This document shows, piece by piece, positions 33,784-42,181 of a stretch of DNA of 64,000 nucleotides. The position numbers and the translations under genes are program-made. Within the stretch, counting starts at the first letter, position 1; each line of letters opens with the position of its first letter. Origin of the DNA: Arthrobacter_H sp030452125. GTDB lineage: Bacteria > Actinomycetota > Actinomycetes > Actinomycetales > Micrococcaceae. The notes under the pieces are model-generated. The model was not told where the DNA came from. It saw nothing but the letters and a program-made list of their open reading frames with translations, and did not search any database. The DNA is taken from assembly GCA_052379645.1 (NCBI GenBank), contig JBQSYU010000001.1; one strand, written 5' to 3'.

Positions 33784-35412
33784 GTGTCGCAGCCCATCGA
33801 TGTCGGAGCCGTTCTTGGGGGCCGGTACAAGGTCACCGAACTGGTTTTGACCTCCGCCGACGGCGACGCGGTCCTGGGCGGGATGGATCAGGTGCTGAAC
33901 CGTTCGGTGAGCATCCTCGTGGCTTCACCGGAGAACGCGAGCCAGGTGGCGACCAGCGCCCGGGAGATCGCGACGGGCGAGCGTTACGGGACCATGCAGG
34001 TCCTGGACCTGGGCATCTCCGACGGCAGCACCTACCTCATCACGAACACCGCCAGCCCGGCCGATCTGCTCGACCTGGTCATCCAACGCGATGCCCCCTT
34101 CATCGAACCCTTCTACACCGACACGCTGGGTTCGGAGATCTTCGGGGTCACGCGCAGCGCGGAACCGGAAGTCTACGACGACGAAGAAGAATACTGGGAA
34201 GAACTCCAGGCCAATGAAGAGCGCAATGTCGGAGGCCGGGTCGCCAAGAAGCTGACCGGGTTCACCAGCCGTTGGGGGCGTGGTCGGAAGGATTCGGCAT
34301 CCCCCGAGGCGGACGAAGAGGCCGAAGGGTTCGCTGCGGCCGCCGACGAAGCAGCCGCCACCGACGCGGAGGACCACGAGCCCACGGATTCCGCCCCACC
34401 GACGGCGGCAGCCAATGTCCCGCCGCGGCCGCAGATACCACCCACGTCCCCCGCGTCCCCGACGGACTCACCCGATCCCGCCGACGACGACGCCACCGGT
34501 GAAACGGAGAAGGTCTCCCTCTGGGGCACCCCCGCAGATGATGTTTCGACTCCCGCTCCCCAGGGTGACGATGCCGGCGACGCCAGCCTGGCGGCAGCGG
34601 GTGCCGCGGCCGCCGGAACGGCAGATCACGAGAGCCAACCGGTCGAAGCGGAACACTACGAACGTCCCGCAGCGGTCTTCCCCGCCGGAGCCCGTCACTT
34701 CTCCGCCCCCGATGAAGAGGCCGACGAGGGGGACCCGGAGGAGAAGGCCGCAGGAGGTGGCCTCAGCCGCCTGCTTGTCGGTGCCTTGCTGGTGGTGGTG
34801 CTGGTCGTCGCGGTCGTGATCGCCTTCAACACGTTGGGCTCCAACGACGCTCCCAAGACGGCCGCGGAAACCAGCCAGGCAGCCTCCTCGCAGGAGGCTT
34901 CCTCCAAGAAGGCCGAGTCCCAGGAAGCGACCCCCGAGGCGGCGGCCACCCCCGAGGTCACCGGGATTTCCCGGGTCGTCCCCGGCAACCAGGAGTTGAA
35001 CTCCGAAACGGACTCCACATTGTCCAACGCCATCGATGGCAACCAGGGCAGTTTGTACCGTTCCTATTCCTTCACCACCCCGCAGTTTGGCGGCTTCGCC
35101 TCCAACATGATCCTGGTGGTCGAGCTGAAGGAGGAGGCCACGATCTCCGAGGTCGAATTGTCGGGGCTCAATGGCACCGGCGGGGCCTTCCAGATCAGCG
35201 TCGGTGATTCCGACGACCTGGGCTCGGCCACTGAAGTCACCTCGGGATCCTTCACCGGCCCCACGGTCACCGTTCCCGTCGCCGGGGACGATGACCAGAA
35301 GGTGACCGGCAAATACGTGTTCTTGAACATCAACGAGCTTCCCCGTTTGGCCACGACATCCAATAGCTCCCGCCCCTACGGGCTGCAGGTCGCGGAGATC
35401 AAGGTGTCCTAG
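33784..35412 (+). CDS. Membrane protein with partial pseudokinase N-lobe and external discoidin-like domain
   Basis: 542 aa from GTG at 33784, with GGGAG upstream. Residues 10-120 resemble a kinase N-lobe and hinge (LGGRYKVTELV, then LDLGISDGSTYLITNTAS), but no HRD, DFG or catalytic C-lobe follows. Residues 125-325 are an acidic, Pro/Ala-rich disordered linker. One membrane helix (328-349) leads to an external part (about 390-542) of beta-strands, beginning SDTLS-like sequence and ending YGLQVAEIKVS, that looks like an F5/8 type C domain. It matches the C-terminal half of mycobacterial MviN as a separate gene. Confidence 0.7.
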   Translation: MSQPIDVGAVLGGRYKVTELVLTSADGDAVLGGMDQVLNRSVSILVASPENASQVATSAREIATGERYGTMQVLDLGISDGSTYLITNTASPADLLDLVIQRDAPFIEPFYTDTLGSEIFGVTRSAEPEVYDDEEEYWEELQANEERNVGGRVAKKLTGFTSRWGRGRKDSASPEADEEAEGFAAAADEAAATDAEDHEPTDSAPPTAAANVPPRPQIPPTSPASPTDSPDPADDDATGETEKVSLWGTPADDVSTPAPQGDDAGDASLAAAGAAAAGTADHESQPVEAEHYERPAAVFPAGARHFSAPDEEADEGDPEEKAAGGGLSRLLVGALLVVVLVVAVVIAFNTLGSNDAPKTAAETSQAASSQEASSKKAESQEATPEAAATPEVTGISRVVPGNQELNSETDSTLSNAIDGNQGSLYRSYSFTTPQFGGFASNMILVVELKEEATISEVELSGLNGTGGAFQISVGDSDDLGSATEVTSGSFTGPTVTVPVAGDDDQKVTGKYVFLNINELPRLATTSNSSRPYGLQVAEIKVS

Positions 35413-35430
35413 CACCACCGAGGGAATAGA

Positions 35431-35457
35431 GCCCTGCACCGCTTCGTTGTGCAGGGC
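35431..35457 (+). terminator. Hairpin between the pseudokinase gene and trxB
   Basis: A perfect 9 bp stem (GCCCTGCAC at 35431-35439 with 35449-35457) closes a 9-nt loop. It lies 19 bp past the upstream stop. There is no U-tract, so the strength is uncertain. Confidence 0.5.
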
Positions 35458-35526
35458 AAGAGATCATCAAAACCCCGTGCATCGCACCTGCGAGACCCCA
35501 CGGGCTGAGAGGGAGGGACACACCGC

Positions 35527-36507
35527 GTGGCAACAGATACACCCGATGCCGTTCGCGACGTCATCATCATCGGTTCAGGACCCGCCGGGTACACGGCAGC
35601 CGTCTACACGGCACGGGCCAATCTGGCCCCGCTCGTGGTGGCCGGATCCGTCACCGCCGGTGGCGAGCTGATGAACACCACTGACGTCGAGAACTTCCCC
35701 GGATTCCGTGAGGCAATCCTCGGACCGGACCTCATGGACAACATGCAGGCCCAAGCCGAGCGCTTCGGCGCGGAGATCCAGTACGAAGACGTCTCCACCG
35801 TCGACTTGGAGGGTGACATCAAAACCGTCATCCTGGCCAGTGGCGAGGTCTACCGCGCCCGCGCCGTCATCATCTCCACCGGTTCGGCCTATCGTGAATT
35901 GGGCTTGCCGAACGAGAAGCGGCTTTCCGGACACGGTGTGTCATGGTGTGCCACCTGCGACGGCTTCTTCTTCCGTGAACAGGAGATCGCCGTCGTGGGC
36001 GGAGGCGACTCCGCCATGGAGGAGGCGCTCTTCCTTACGAAGTTCGCTTCGAAGGTCACCGTGATCCACCGGCGCGATGAGTTGCGGGCTTCACGGATCA
36101 TGGCGGACCGCGCCTTGGCCCACCCGAAGATCGAATTCGTGTGGAACTCCGCAGTCGATGATGTGCTGGGCGCCGAAAAGGTCACCGGCCTGAAACTCCG
36201 CAATCTCCTGGACGGCAGTGAGTCCGAGCTCGAGGTGACCGGCGTATTCGTTGCCATCGGCAACGATCCGCGGACCGAACTGGTCAAGGACCAGTTGCCC
36301 GTCACGGCGGAAGGCACCATTGCCGTGGAGGGCCGGACGTCAAAGACGCGCCTGCCAGGCGTCTTCGCCGCCGGTGACGTCATCGACCCGACCTACCGTC
36401 AGGCCGTCACTGCCGCCGGCTCGGGCTGTGTGGCAGCACTGGACGTCGAACACTATCTCTCAGGTCTGCCTGTCCCGACAGAGCAAGCCGCAGCAGTTTC
36501 CAACTAG
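35527..36507 (+). CDS. trxB: Thioredoxin-disulfide reductase
   Basis: 326 aa from GTG at 35527, preceded by GAGGGAGGGA. The FAD site is GSGPAG (16-21), the redox pair Cys141-Cys144 is in SWCATCDGFFF, and the NADPH site GGGDSAMEE follows. A late FAD motif is FAAGDVIDPTYRQAVTAAG. It reduces the thioredoxin encoded 28 nt downstream; the two form a conventional trxB-trxA operon. Confidence 0.97.
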   Translation: MATDTPDAVRDVIIIGSGPAGYTAAVYTARANLAPLVVAGSVTAGGELMNTTDVENFPGFREAILGPDLMDNMQAQAERFGAEIQYEDVSTVDLEGDIKTVILASGEVYRARAVIISTGSAYRELGLPNEKRLSGHGVSWCATCDGFFFREQEIAVVGGGDSAMEEALFLTKFASKVTVIHRRDELRASRIMADRALAHPKIEFVWNSAVDDVLGAEKVTGLKLRNLLDGSESELEVTGVFVAIGNDPRTELVKDQLPVTAEGTIAVEGRTSKTRLPGVFAAGDVIDPTYRQAVTAAGSGCVAALDVEHYLSGLPVPTEQAAAVSN

Positions 36508-36535
36508 AACTCCCCCTCGGAAAGGACAACCAATC

Positions 36536-36859
36536 ATGAGTCAGGCAAAGGACGTTACAGACAGCTCCTTCCAGGCCGACGTGCTGGATGCACCGAAGCC
36601 CGTCATCGTGGACTTCTGGGCCGAATGGTGTGGGCCCTGCCGCCAGCTGTCGCCCATTCTCGACCAGATCGCCGCAGAGCACGCCGATAAGGTCGACGTG
36701 GTCAAGGTCAACGTCGATGACAACCCCGGAATTGCCGCAAAGTACGGCATCACCAGCATCCCGGCGGTCTATGTCTTCGACAAGGGCGAACACGTGGCCA
36801 GTTCCATTGGTGCCAAGCCCAAGCAGGCGCTTGAGCAGGAGTTCGCGGCCTTCCTCTAG
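36536..36859 (+). CDS. trxA: Thioredoxin
   Basis: 107 aa from ATG at 36536, with AAAGGA upstream. The active site is WAEWCGPCR, with the buried Asp in VDFWAEW and the cis-Pro in TSIPAVYVF. It is a full-length cytosolic thioredoxin and the partner of the reductase encoded upstream. A strong terminator follows. Confidence 0.97.
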   Translation: MSQAKDVTDSSFQADVLDAPKPVIVDFWAEWCGPCRQLSPILDQIAAEHADKVDVVKVNVDDNPGIAAKYGITSIPAVYVFDKGEHVASSIGAKPKQALEQEFAAFL

Positions 36860-36898
36860 AAGGACGCAGCCGGCAATGCGCCGGCACTCCACGACCGA

Positions 36899-36943
36899 AA
36901 CGGGGCCGCCTACCATGCAACATGGAAGGCGGCCCCGTTTTTA
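36899..36943 (+). terminator. Intrinsic terminator of trxB-trxA
   Basis: A 13 bp stem (36899-36911 AACGGGGCCGCCT with 36927-36939) holds an inner CCATG/CATGG pairing and is followed by TTT. This is the clearest U-tract terminator on the plus strand here. Confidence 0.9.
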
Positions 36944-37475
36944 TGCCCGGTGCGGACCGCGGGTCCTTCCCGCGGATGCTCGGAGGACGGCGAGAAGCTT
37001 CCCCACCACGTCACTGGACCCCTTCGGACCACTGCTCACGCCGGGGGCTCCGCCGGGCGCCGTCCCCCTGGCTCCAGGAAACTCCGTTCGCGCCATGGTC
37101 AAACTACCCCCTCAGACGCCCTGCTCCGTCAACAGCAGCCGACGACGGTGCCATAGGACATCCACCGCGCTCAATGCATCACTATCTGACGCAGTATCCC
37201 GGTGTTCCCAGCCTGTCCGGGGGACCCAACAGACGCGGGACCAGCACTGGATCCCTCAAGACCGGGCCCAAAGACCCTCGATACCAACGGGATCAGTTGC
37301 GTTTGTCTCTTCTCTCCTTTTCAGTAAATGATTTCTCATCAACGCGCTCACCGAACCAACTTTCTATGGATTCCTGGTCGGTCCGGTCACGAGAGATGCA
37401 ATGGATGAATTTCACTGATTCCACGATCCAGGGCCCTCATCCGAACCCGTCGAGCGACCATCCACCTCGAACCAT

Positions 37476-37491
37476 CGTTTCACGTGGAACA
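37476..37491. promoter_or_regulatory. parS-like site 1
   Basis: CGTTTCACGTGGAACA differs from TGTTTCACGTGAAACA at two positions. ParB binding site, inferred. Confidence 0.65.
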
Positions 37492-37732
37492 TCCTCCAAG
37501 CATGAATCTCGTGCAAGCGTCATAACTTATCCACAAGATATGCACATTGTTAATATTCTGGGGATAACGAAGTCTCCGGCGGTCGCTCACGCCCAGGCGA
37601 CGTGCGAATCAGGCACTCAATAACTCGGGTCGAACCAGTCGCGTCGATGGGGACATTGATAACTAATCGAGTCTCAAGAGTACGGTCGTAGTCCAGCCCA
37701 CCACCACATCAAAGGCGTGAGGCTGCAGTCCA

Positions 37733-37748
37733 CGTTTCACGTGGAACA
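37733..37748. promoter_or_regulatory. parS-like site 2
   Basis: CGTTTCACGTGGAACA, the same variant as at 37476. Two mismatches to the parS consensus. Confidence 0.65.
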
Positions 37749-37890
37749 TCGTTGCGTCAACGGCTCGGATGGTCGCGTCAGTGAATCGGCCGTACACGAC
37801 GCCAAGATCATTGATTTGGCTTCAACTGATACCCCGCGTCCTTTGAACGCACCCAGGCAATAGCTACTACCGGGCTCCCGAATACGGTCG

Positions 37891-37906
37891 CGCTTCACGT
37901 GAAACA
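37891..37906. promoter_or_regulatory. parS-like site 3
   Basis: CGCTTCACGTGAAACA, two mismatches, with the central palindrome TTCACGTGAA intact. Confidence 0.65.
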
Positions 37907-38028
37907 TAGGATTTATGGATTTTGTCGGACGAGAGCGCTCACTTGGTTCCCTTTTCCGACTCCGTGCCTACTCTGACAGGGGACTGTCTACAAGTTTTTC
38001 GGAACTACGGCCGGGCGGGGATAAAAGA

Positions 38029-38060
38029 AGCGGGTGGGTTTCACGTGAAACCCACCCGCT
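38029..38060 (-). terminator. parB terminator whose apex is a parS site
   Basis: A perfect 32 bp palindrome. Outer arms AGCGGGTGGGTT and AACCCACCCGCT enclose TCACGTGA, so the centre (38037-38052, GGTTTCACGTGAAACC) is a parS sequence. On the minus strand, 14 bp past the parB stop, the stem is followed by TCTTTTAT, which makes an intrinsic terminator. The element therefore seems to serve both transcription termination and ParB binding. Confidence 0.8.
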
Positions 38061-38073
38061 CGACTGACGAACA

Positions 38074-39648
38074 CTACTGCTCAGCAGATGGCGCTATGAC
38101 TCCCATGATTCGATTCAGATCATCGACCGAGCCGAATTCGATGCTGACGCGACCCTTTTTTGCTCCGAGGCTGATCTTGACATTGGTTTCCAGATGATCT
38201 GACAACGAATTGGCCAAATAATCGAGTCTTTCGTGCCGTGCAGTCGAACGCGGAGCCTTTTCCTTCGGCTTGCGCCGCAGACCATCATTCATCGCTACGA
38301 TCTCTTCCGTCGCCCGGACCGAGAGACCCTCGTTGACGATACGCTGCGCTAGTCGCTCCATATCCGCGACATCTTCAAGTCCGAGGAGGGCACGAGCATG
38401 ACCTGCGGATAGCACACCGGCAGCAACCCGTCGCTGAACCAGGGCAGGCAGTCGCATCAGACGAATAGTGTTGGAGATCTGTGGCCGGGAACGACCAATA
38501 CGCTCAGACAATTCATCCTGAGTACAGTCGAACTCCTGCATGAGTTGTTGATAAGCCGCCGCCTCCTCCAGGGGATTCAACTGCGCACGGTGTAGGTTCT
38601 CCAACAGCGCATCTCGCAGTAGTGCGGTATCCGACGTCTCCCGCACGATTGCCGGGATGGTCGTCAGGCCGGCTTCCTGGACAGCACGCCAACGCCGTTC
38701 ACCCATGACGAGCTCATAGAGTTGATCTCCACCTTCATCCGATGGACGCAGCACGATCGGCTGCAGAAGTCCGACTTCGCGAATCGAGTGCACGAGTTCA
38801 GCCATGTCATCATCATCAAAGACGGTACGTGGCTGCTTACGGTTCGGGTGGATGCTCGCGACAGACACTTCCGCGAACGTCGCCCCGGGTACCGCGACCA
38901 GCGTTTCACGTGAAACATCGTCCTCTGAAGATCGAGACTCACCTGCCGTCGAGGACTTATCGTCAGCAACACCCTTCCGAGATTCAGCTTCCTCATCGGT
39001 ATTTGGTCCTCTGGACCCTACCGCCTGATCGGAGGGATCGGTTGCTGGATCACGCGAGGTCCGCACGTTACCGAGCACGTTCGGAACAGCTACACGGCGG
39101 TTCCTGGGTGTGGCTGGCTTGCGATCAGAATCAGCGATCTCATCGCCCGGCTTTCCTTCTTCAGTCCCTCCCTGCTCTGAGCTGAAGAACATATCAACCG
39201 GACGACTCCTCCGTGAAGGCTGCTTCGTTGTAGAACTGGGACGCGTCGACGACTTCTGTGCCTCCTTAGGGGTCTTCGGCGGTGTTGCCGCCCCCTTATC
39301 GATATCATCAGGTGTCGAGGATGCATAAGAGGTCTTCCCCGGACTGGTCGCCTGGCTGGAGGAACTACTCTTCCTCTTTGTTGGTGGTGTTTCACGTGAA
39401 ACAGAAGAAGTGGACGAACCCTTGGATCCCTTGGAATCGGATTCACTCTCGATGTTCACTGCTGAAAGAGCACCATTCGGCCGGCCTGCATCATGACTCG
39501 TCTCCGCAGGTGAAGACGCCTTTGGAATGCCCTCTGACGACGAAGAAAGCCCATTATCAACCTGAGAGGGCTCTTCTTCCTCGTTTGACGGACTACCAGA
39601 GATCAGGGCACCAAGCCCACGTCCCAAACCGCGCCGCTTCTCAACCAT
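38074..39648 (-). CDS. parB: Chromosome-partitioning protein ParB with long disordered insert
   Basis: 524 aa against about 300-380 in most relatives. The start MVEKRRGLGRGLGALIS is the usual ParA-contact motif. Residues 20-255 are a low-complexity Ser/Thr/Glu/Lys/Pro linker. The CTPase/parS-clamp domain begins near 258 and carries GERRWRA (316-322). The helix-turn-helix (SERIGRSRPQISNTIRL) and the C-terminal dimer domain follow. Two parS sites lie inside the linker codons, each reading VSRET. ParB loads on parS as a CTP-gated sliding clamp and organises the origin with ParA and SMC. Confidence 0.94.
   Translation of the reverse strand: MVEKRRGLGRGLGALISGSPSNEEEEPSQVDNGLSSSSEGIPKASSPAETSHDAGRPNGALSAVNIESESDSKGSKGSSTSSVSRETPPTKRKSSSSSQATSPGKTSYASSTPDDIDKGAATPPKTPKEAQKSSTRPSSTTKQPSRRSRPVDMFFSSEQGGTEEGKPGDEIADSDRKPATPRNRRVAVPNVLGNVRTSRDPATDPSDQAVGSRGPNTDEEAESRKGVADDKSSTAGESRSSEDDVSRETLVAVPGATFAEVSVASIHPNRKQPRTVFDDDDMAELVHSIREVGLLQPIVLRPSDEGGDQLYELVMGERRWRAVQEAGLTTIPAIVRETSDTALLRDALLENLHRAQLNPLEEAAAYQQLMQEFDCTQDELSERIGRSRPQISNTIRLMRLPALVQRRVAAGVLSAGHARALLGLEDVADMERLAQRIVNEGLSVRATEEIVAMNDGLRRKPKEKAPRSTARHERLDYLANSLSDHLETNVKISLGAKKGRVSIEFGSVDDLNRIMGVIAPSAEQ
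38902..38917. promoter_or_regulatory. parS site inside parB (linker end)
   Basis: CGTTTCACGTGAAACA, one mismatch. It encodes VSRET at residues 245-249 of ParB. Confidence 0.8.
39388..39403. promoter_or_regulatory. parS site inside parB (linker start), perfect
   Basis: TGTTTCACGTGAAACA, identical to the consensus. It encodes VSRET at residues 83-87 of ParB. Confidence 0.9.
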
Positions 39649-39727
39649 TCGTCGTCCTCTCGACCTTGCCAGCGCGCCCGGGTGCGCGCAAAATTACCTA
39701 CCAAGAGTCTACTGGCAACCAAGAGCT

Positions 39728-40630
39728 TCAGGAGCCGCTGACGCCCCGTTCGGCGATCTCCGCGGCTGCCTCCAGATAGGACAGCGCACCCGTTGAGCTC
39801 GGGTCATAAGTGACGACCGTCTGCTGATAGCTCGGAGCCTCTGAAATCCTGACACTCCGGGGAATCAATGCCTGGAGGACCTGGTTCGGGAAGTGCTCCC
39901 TCACCTCATCCGCAACCTGTGATGCCAGGTTGGTCCGGCCGTCGTACATCGTCAAAAGTATCGTGGAAACAACCAGATCTGAGTTCAAGTGCTTTTGGAT
40001 CAGTTCAATGTTGCTGAGCAGCTGGCTCAGGCCCTCGAGTGCGTAGTACTCGCATTGGATCGGAATAAGCACTTCCTGCGCGGCAACGAAGGCATTGACC
40101 GTCAGCAACCCAAGACTGGGAGGGCAGTCCACGAAGACATAGTCGATTCGTTCGGCCCCTTGATCTTCCAGCATTTTGGCGTACTGGTCCAAGGCCCTGC
40201 GAAGTCGTTGCTCCCGGGCCACGAGCGATACCAACTCGATCTCCGCGCCAGCCAGGTGGATCGTCGCCGGGGCCACCAAGAGATTGGGGAACTGCGGACA
40301 TGGCGCCAAGACATCACCCAGCGGAACATCGTTGATCAGCACGTCGTAAATACTGTCCACTTCGGCGTGGTGATCAATTCCCAAGGCAGTGGAGGCATTG
40401 CCCTGTGGATCGATATCAACCACCAGGACATTCATGCCGGCCTTCGCCAACGCCGCAGCGATGTTCACGGTCGTAGTGGTTTTACCGACGCCACCCTTTT
40501 GGTTGCTGACCGTCAGGTACCGCGTGCTATCGGGCTTGGGCAAGGTCGTCCCGCTGAGCTTCTCGCGACGCTTGGTTTCGTTGGCCAGCTGGCTTGCCAG
40601 CGGGGTGCTCTCGTCGATGCTGTCCATCAT
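39728..40630 (-). CDS. parA: Chromosome-partitioning ATPase ParA
   Basis: 300 aa from ATG at 40630. The deviant Walker A KGGVGKTTT (45-53), DIDPQGNAS and FVDCPPSLGLL are those of ParA/Soj. It works with ParB, whose gene follows after 79 bp. The frame stays open upstream to 40716 without ATG, GTG or TTG. GGAGG stands eight bases before an ATC codon there, so the true N-terminus may be longer; I keep the ATG. Confidence 0.95.
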   Translation of the reverse strand: MMDSIDESTPLASQLANETKRREKLSGTTLPKPDSTRYLTVSNQKGGVGKTTTTVNIAAALAKAGMNVLVVDIDPQGNASTALGIDHHAEVDSIYDVLINDVPLGDVLAPCPQFPNLLVAPATIHLAGAEIELVSLVAREQRLRRALDQYAKMLEDQGAERIDYVFVDCPPSLGLLTVNAFVAAQEVLIPIQCEYYALEGLSQLLSNIELIQKHLNSDLVVSTILLTMYDGRTNLASQVADEVREHFPNQVLQALIPRSVRISEAPSYQQTVVTYDPSSTGALSYLEAAAEIAERGVSGS

Positions 40631-40740
40631 GTTCCGAACCGGTGCCTTCGCTTCCGACTGAAATTCTTCTTGCTGCTTGATGCTGCCGTCCTCCAGGGCT
40701 GGGCGTGAAGTGCACGGCTAGCTCCATACCGGCAGAACCA

Positions 40741-40756
40741 CGTTTCACGTGAAACG
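40741..40756. promoter_or_regulatory. parS site upstream of parA
   Basis: CGTTTCACGTGAAACG, the centre of an 18 bp perfect palindrome at 40740-40757. It lies in the 279 bp between rsmG and parA, where ParB binding could also affect the parA promoter. Nothing else is recognised in that gap. Confidence 0.8.
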
Positions 40757-40909
40757 TAAGAAACAACCGAATACGATTGCTCTACTGGTGGCAGTGTGCC
40801 GGTCGAGTGCTGAAGCCACTCGGTGGGGCCTGTTAAGACCTCCGTGCCATTCATGGTCGCTTCTCCTCACCACATCCATGACGAGTTCGCCACCAGTACA
40901 GCCTACCGG

Positions 40910-41560
40910 TCAGGACGCGGTACCGACGTTGATCCTCACTACGGTCGTGGTTTCCTCCAGCAACGAATCTCCCACGGTCAGGACTTCAGTTTCCCTGGCG
41001 CCAAGTTTTCGCAGGACCTTGGCTGCCTTATCGACTTCCTCCGCTGCACTACGACCCTTGATCGCCAACACCTCGCCCCGTCCATGCAGCAGGGGGATCG
41101 TGAGCCCGGCCAGGTTGCCCAATGCAGACACGGCGCGAGCGGTGACCACATCCGCGTTGATGTGCTCCACCGCCTGTTCGGCCCGGGAACGGTACACGGT
41201 GACGTTTTCCAACCCGAGGTCCTCCACTACTTCGTTCAGCCAGATACAACGCCGCTCAAGGGGTTCGATCAAAGTCAACGACAGGTCGGGACGAGCAATC
41301 GCGAAGGTCAGGCCGGGCAACCCTGCGCCACTTCCCACATCGGCAACCTCTGCCCCTTCAGCAATGAGCTCGGCGACCACCGCGCAATTCAACACGTGTC
41401 TACTCCAGAGACGAGGCACTTCCCGCGGGCCGAGGAGGCCACGTTCCATCCCGGTGGTGGCAAGGTGCTGAACGTACCTTTCGGCCAAAGGCAAACGATC
41501 TCCGAATATGGCCTGCGCCGCCCTCAATTCCGCTTCACTGGGCTGTACTTCCTGAATCAC
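40910..41560 (-). CDS. rsmG: 16S rRNA (guanine527-N7)-methyltransferase
   Basis: 216 aa. The AdoMet-binding motif is VADVGSGAGLPGLTFAIARP, and the N-terminal helix region FGDRLPLAERYVQHLATTG is typical of RsmG/GidB. It methylates G527 of 16S rRNA. It is in the normal place between khpB and parA. Loss in other actinobacteria gives low-level streptomycin resistance; this copy looks intact. Confidence 0.95.
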   Translation of the reverse strand: MIQEVQPSEAELRAAQAIFGDRLPLAERYVQHLATTGMERGLLGPREVPRLWSRHVLNCAVVAELIAEGAEVADVGSGAGLPGLTFAIARPDLSLTLIEPLERRCIWLNEVVEDLGLENVTVYRSRAEQAVEHINADVVTARAVSALGNLAGLTIPLLHGRGEVLAIKGRSAAEEVDKAAKVLRKLGARETEVLTVGDSLLEETTTVVRINVGTAS

Positions 41561-41605
41561 AACGCTCCTGTTCCTGGCTTCGGTAAGGTCGAACTCGCCG
41601 TAGGG

Positions 41606-42178
41606 TTAGGCGTCGCCCAGTGATACAACGATATGTCGGCGGCTTCCTTCGCCCTCGGATTCACTTTGCAATCCGAGATCGGCGACCGCGTCATGAACCA
41701 ACTTTCGTTCATAAGCGCTCATAGGATCCAGCGCAATGTCCTCACCGCTTTCGCGGGCGCTCGCCACGGCCTCTTCGGCGATCTTCTTCAATTCGCCTGC
41801 CCGACCATCGCGGTATCCGGCAATATCCAGAACGAGCCGTGAACGATTGCCCGTCGCCGAGAGAACTGCGAGACGGGACAGTTCCTGGAGGGCTTCTAGG
41901 CCTTCCCCGTCACGACCGATCAGGTCCTTCAGGGATTCGTCTTCGGCTTCTTCACTGACGATGGAGATATAGGTCCGACCATTCCTGATCTCGATGTCGA
42001 GATCACCATCCAGATCGGCGATATCGAGCAATTCCTCGAGATAGTCCGCGGCGATGTCCCCCTCTTCCTCAGCACGGTTCGGCGCATCTGCGGTCTGGTC
42101 CATCGCCTGCATGGAAGGCTTCGTCTCATCCACGGTGTTCTCGACCGTGTCGGTGGCGTTCACATCGTCGGCACTCAT
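41606..42178 (-). CDS. jag: RNA-binding protein KhpB (Jag, SpoIIIJ-associated)
   Basis: 190 aa. An acidic N-terminus of about 45 residues is followed by a KH domain (LIGRDGEGLEALQELSRLAVL-like core) and an R3H domain (MSAYERKLVHDAVADLG). The N-terminal Jag domain of firmicute homologues is missing, as usual in actinobacteria. The gene starts 3 nt from the yidC stop, so the two are co-transcribed. It is a global RNA chaperone with KhpA. Confidence 0.93.
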   Translation of the reverse strand: MSADDVNATDTVENTVDETKPSMQAMDQTADAPNRAEEEGDIAADYLEELLDIADLDGDLDIEIRNGRTYISIVSEEAEDESLKDLIGRDGEGLEALQELSRLAVLSATGNRSRLVLDIAGYRDGRAGELKKIAEEAVASARESGEDIALDPMSAYERKLVHDAVADLGLQSESEGEGSRRHIVVSLGDA

Positions 42179-42181
42179 CGT

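Larger units (their letters stand above)
36944..38028. other. 1.1 kb gene-free stretch between trxA and parB with parS-like and DnaA sites
   Basis: No convincing gene on either strand. The stretch is visibly poorer in G+C than its neighbours. It holds three parS-like sites (37476-37491, 37733-37748, 37891-37906) and one perfect DnaA box, TTATCCACA at 37527-37535. Many actinobacteria have a peptidoglycan hydrolase or acetyltransferase gene here; none is recognisable. It may act mainly as a centromere-like region. Confidence 0.6.

Noticed and set aside
36922..37623. Open frame of 233 codons on the plus strand after trxA
   Set aside because: It starts inside the trxA terminator, has no ribosome binding site and shows no protein-like pattern; it crosses a parS-like site.
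37916..38065. 50-codon plus-strand frame ending across the parB terminator
   Set aside because: The end is made of parS palindrome codons (VSRET type), and the ribosome binding site is poorly spaced.
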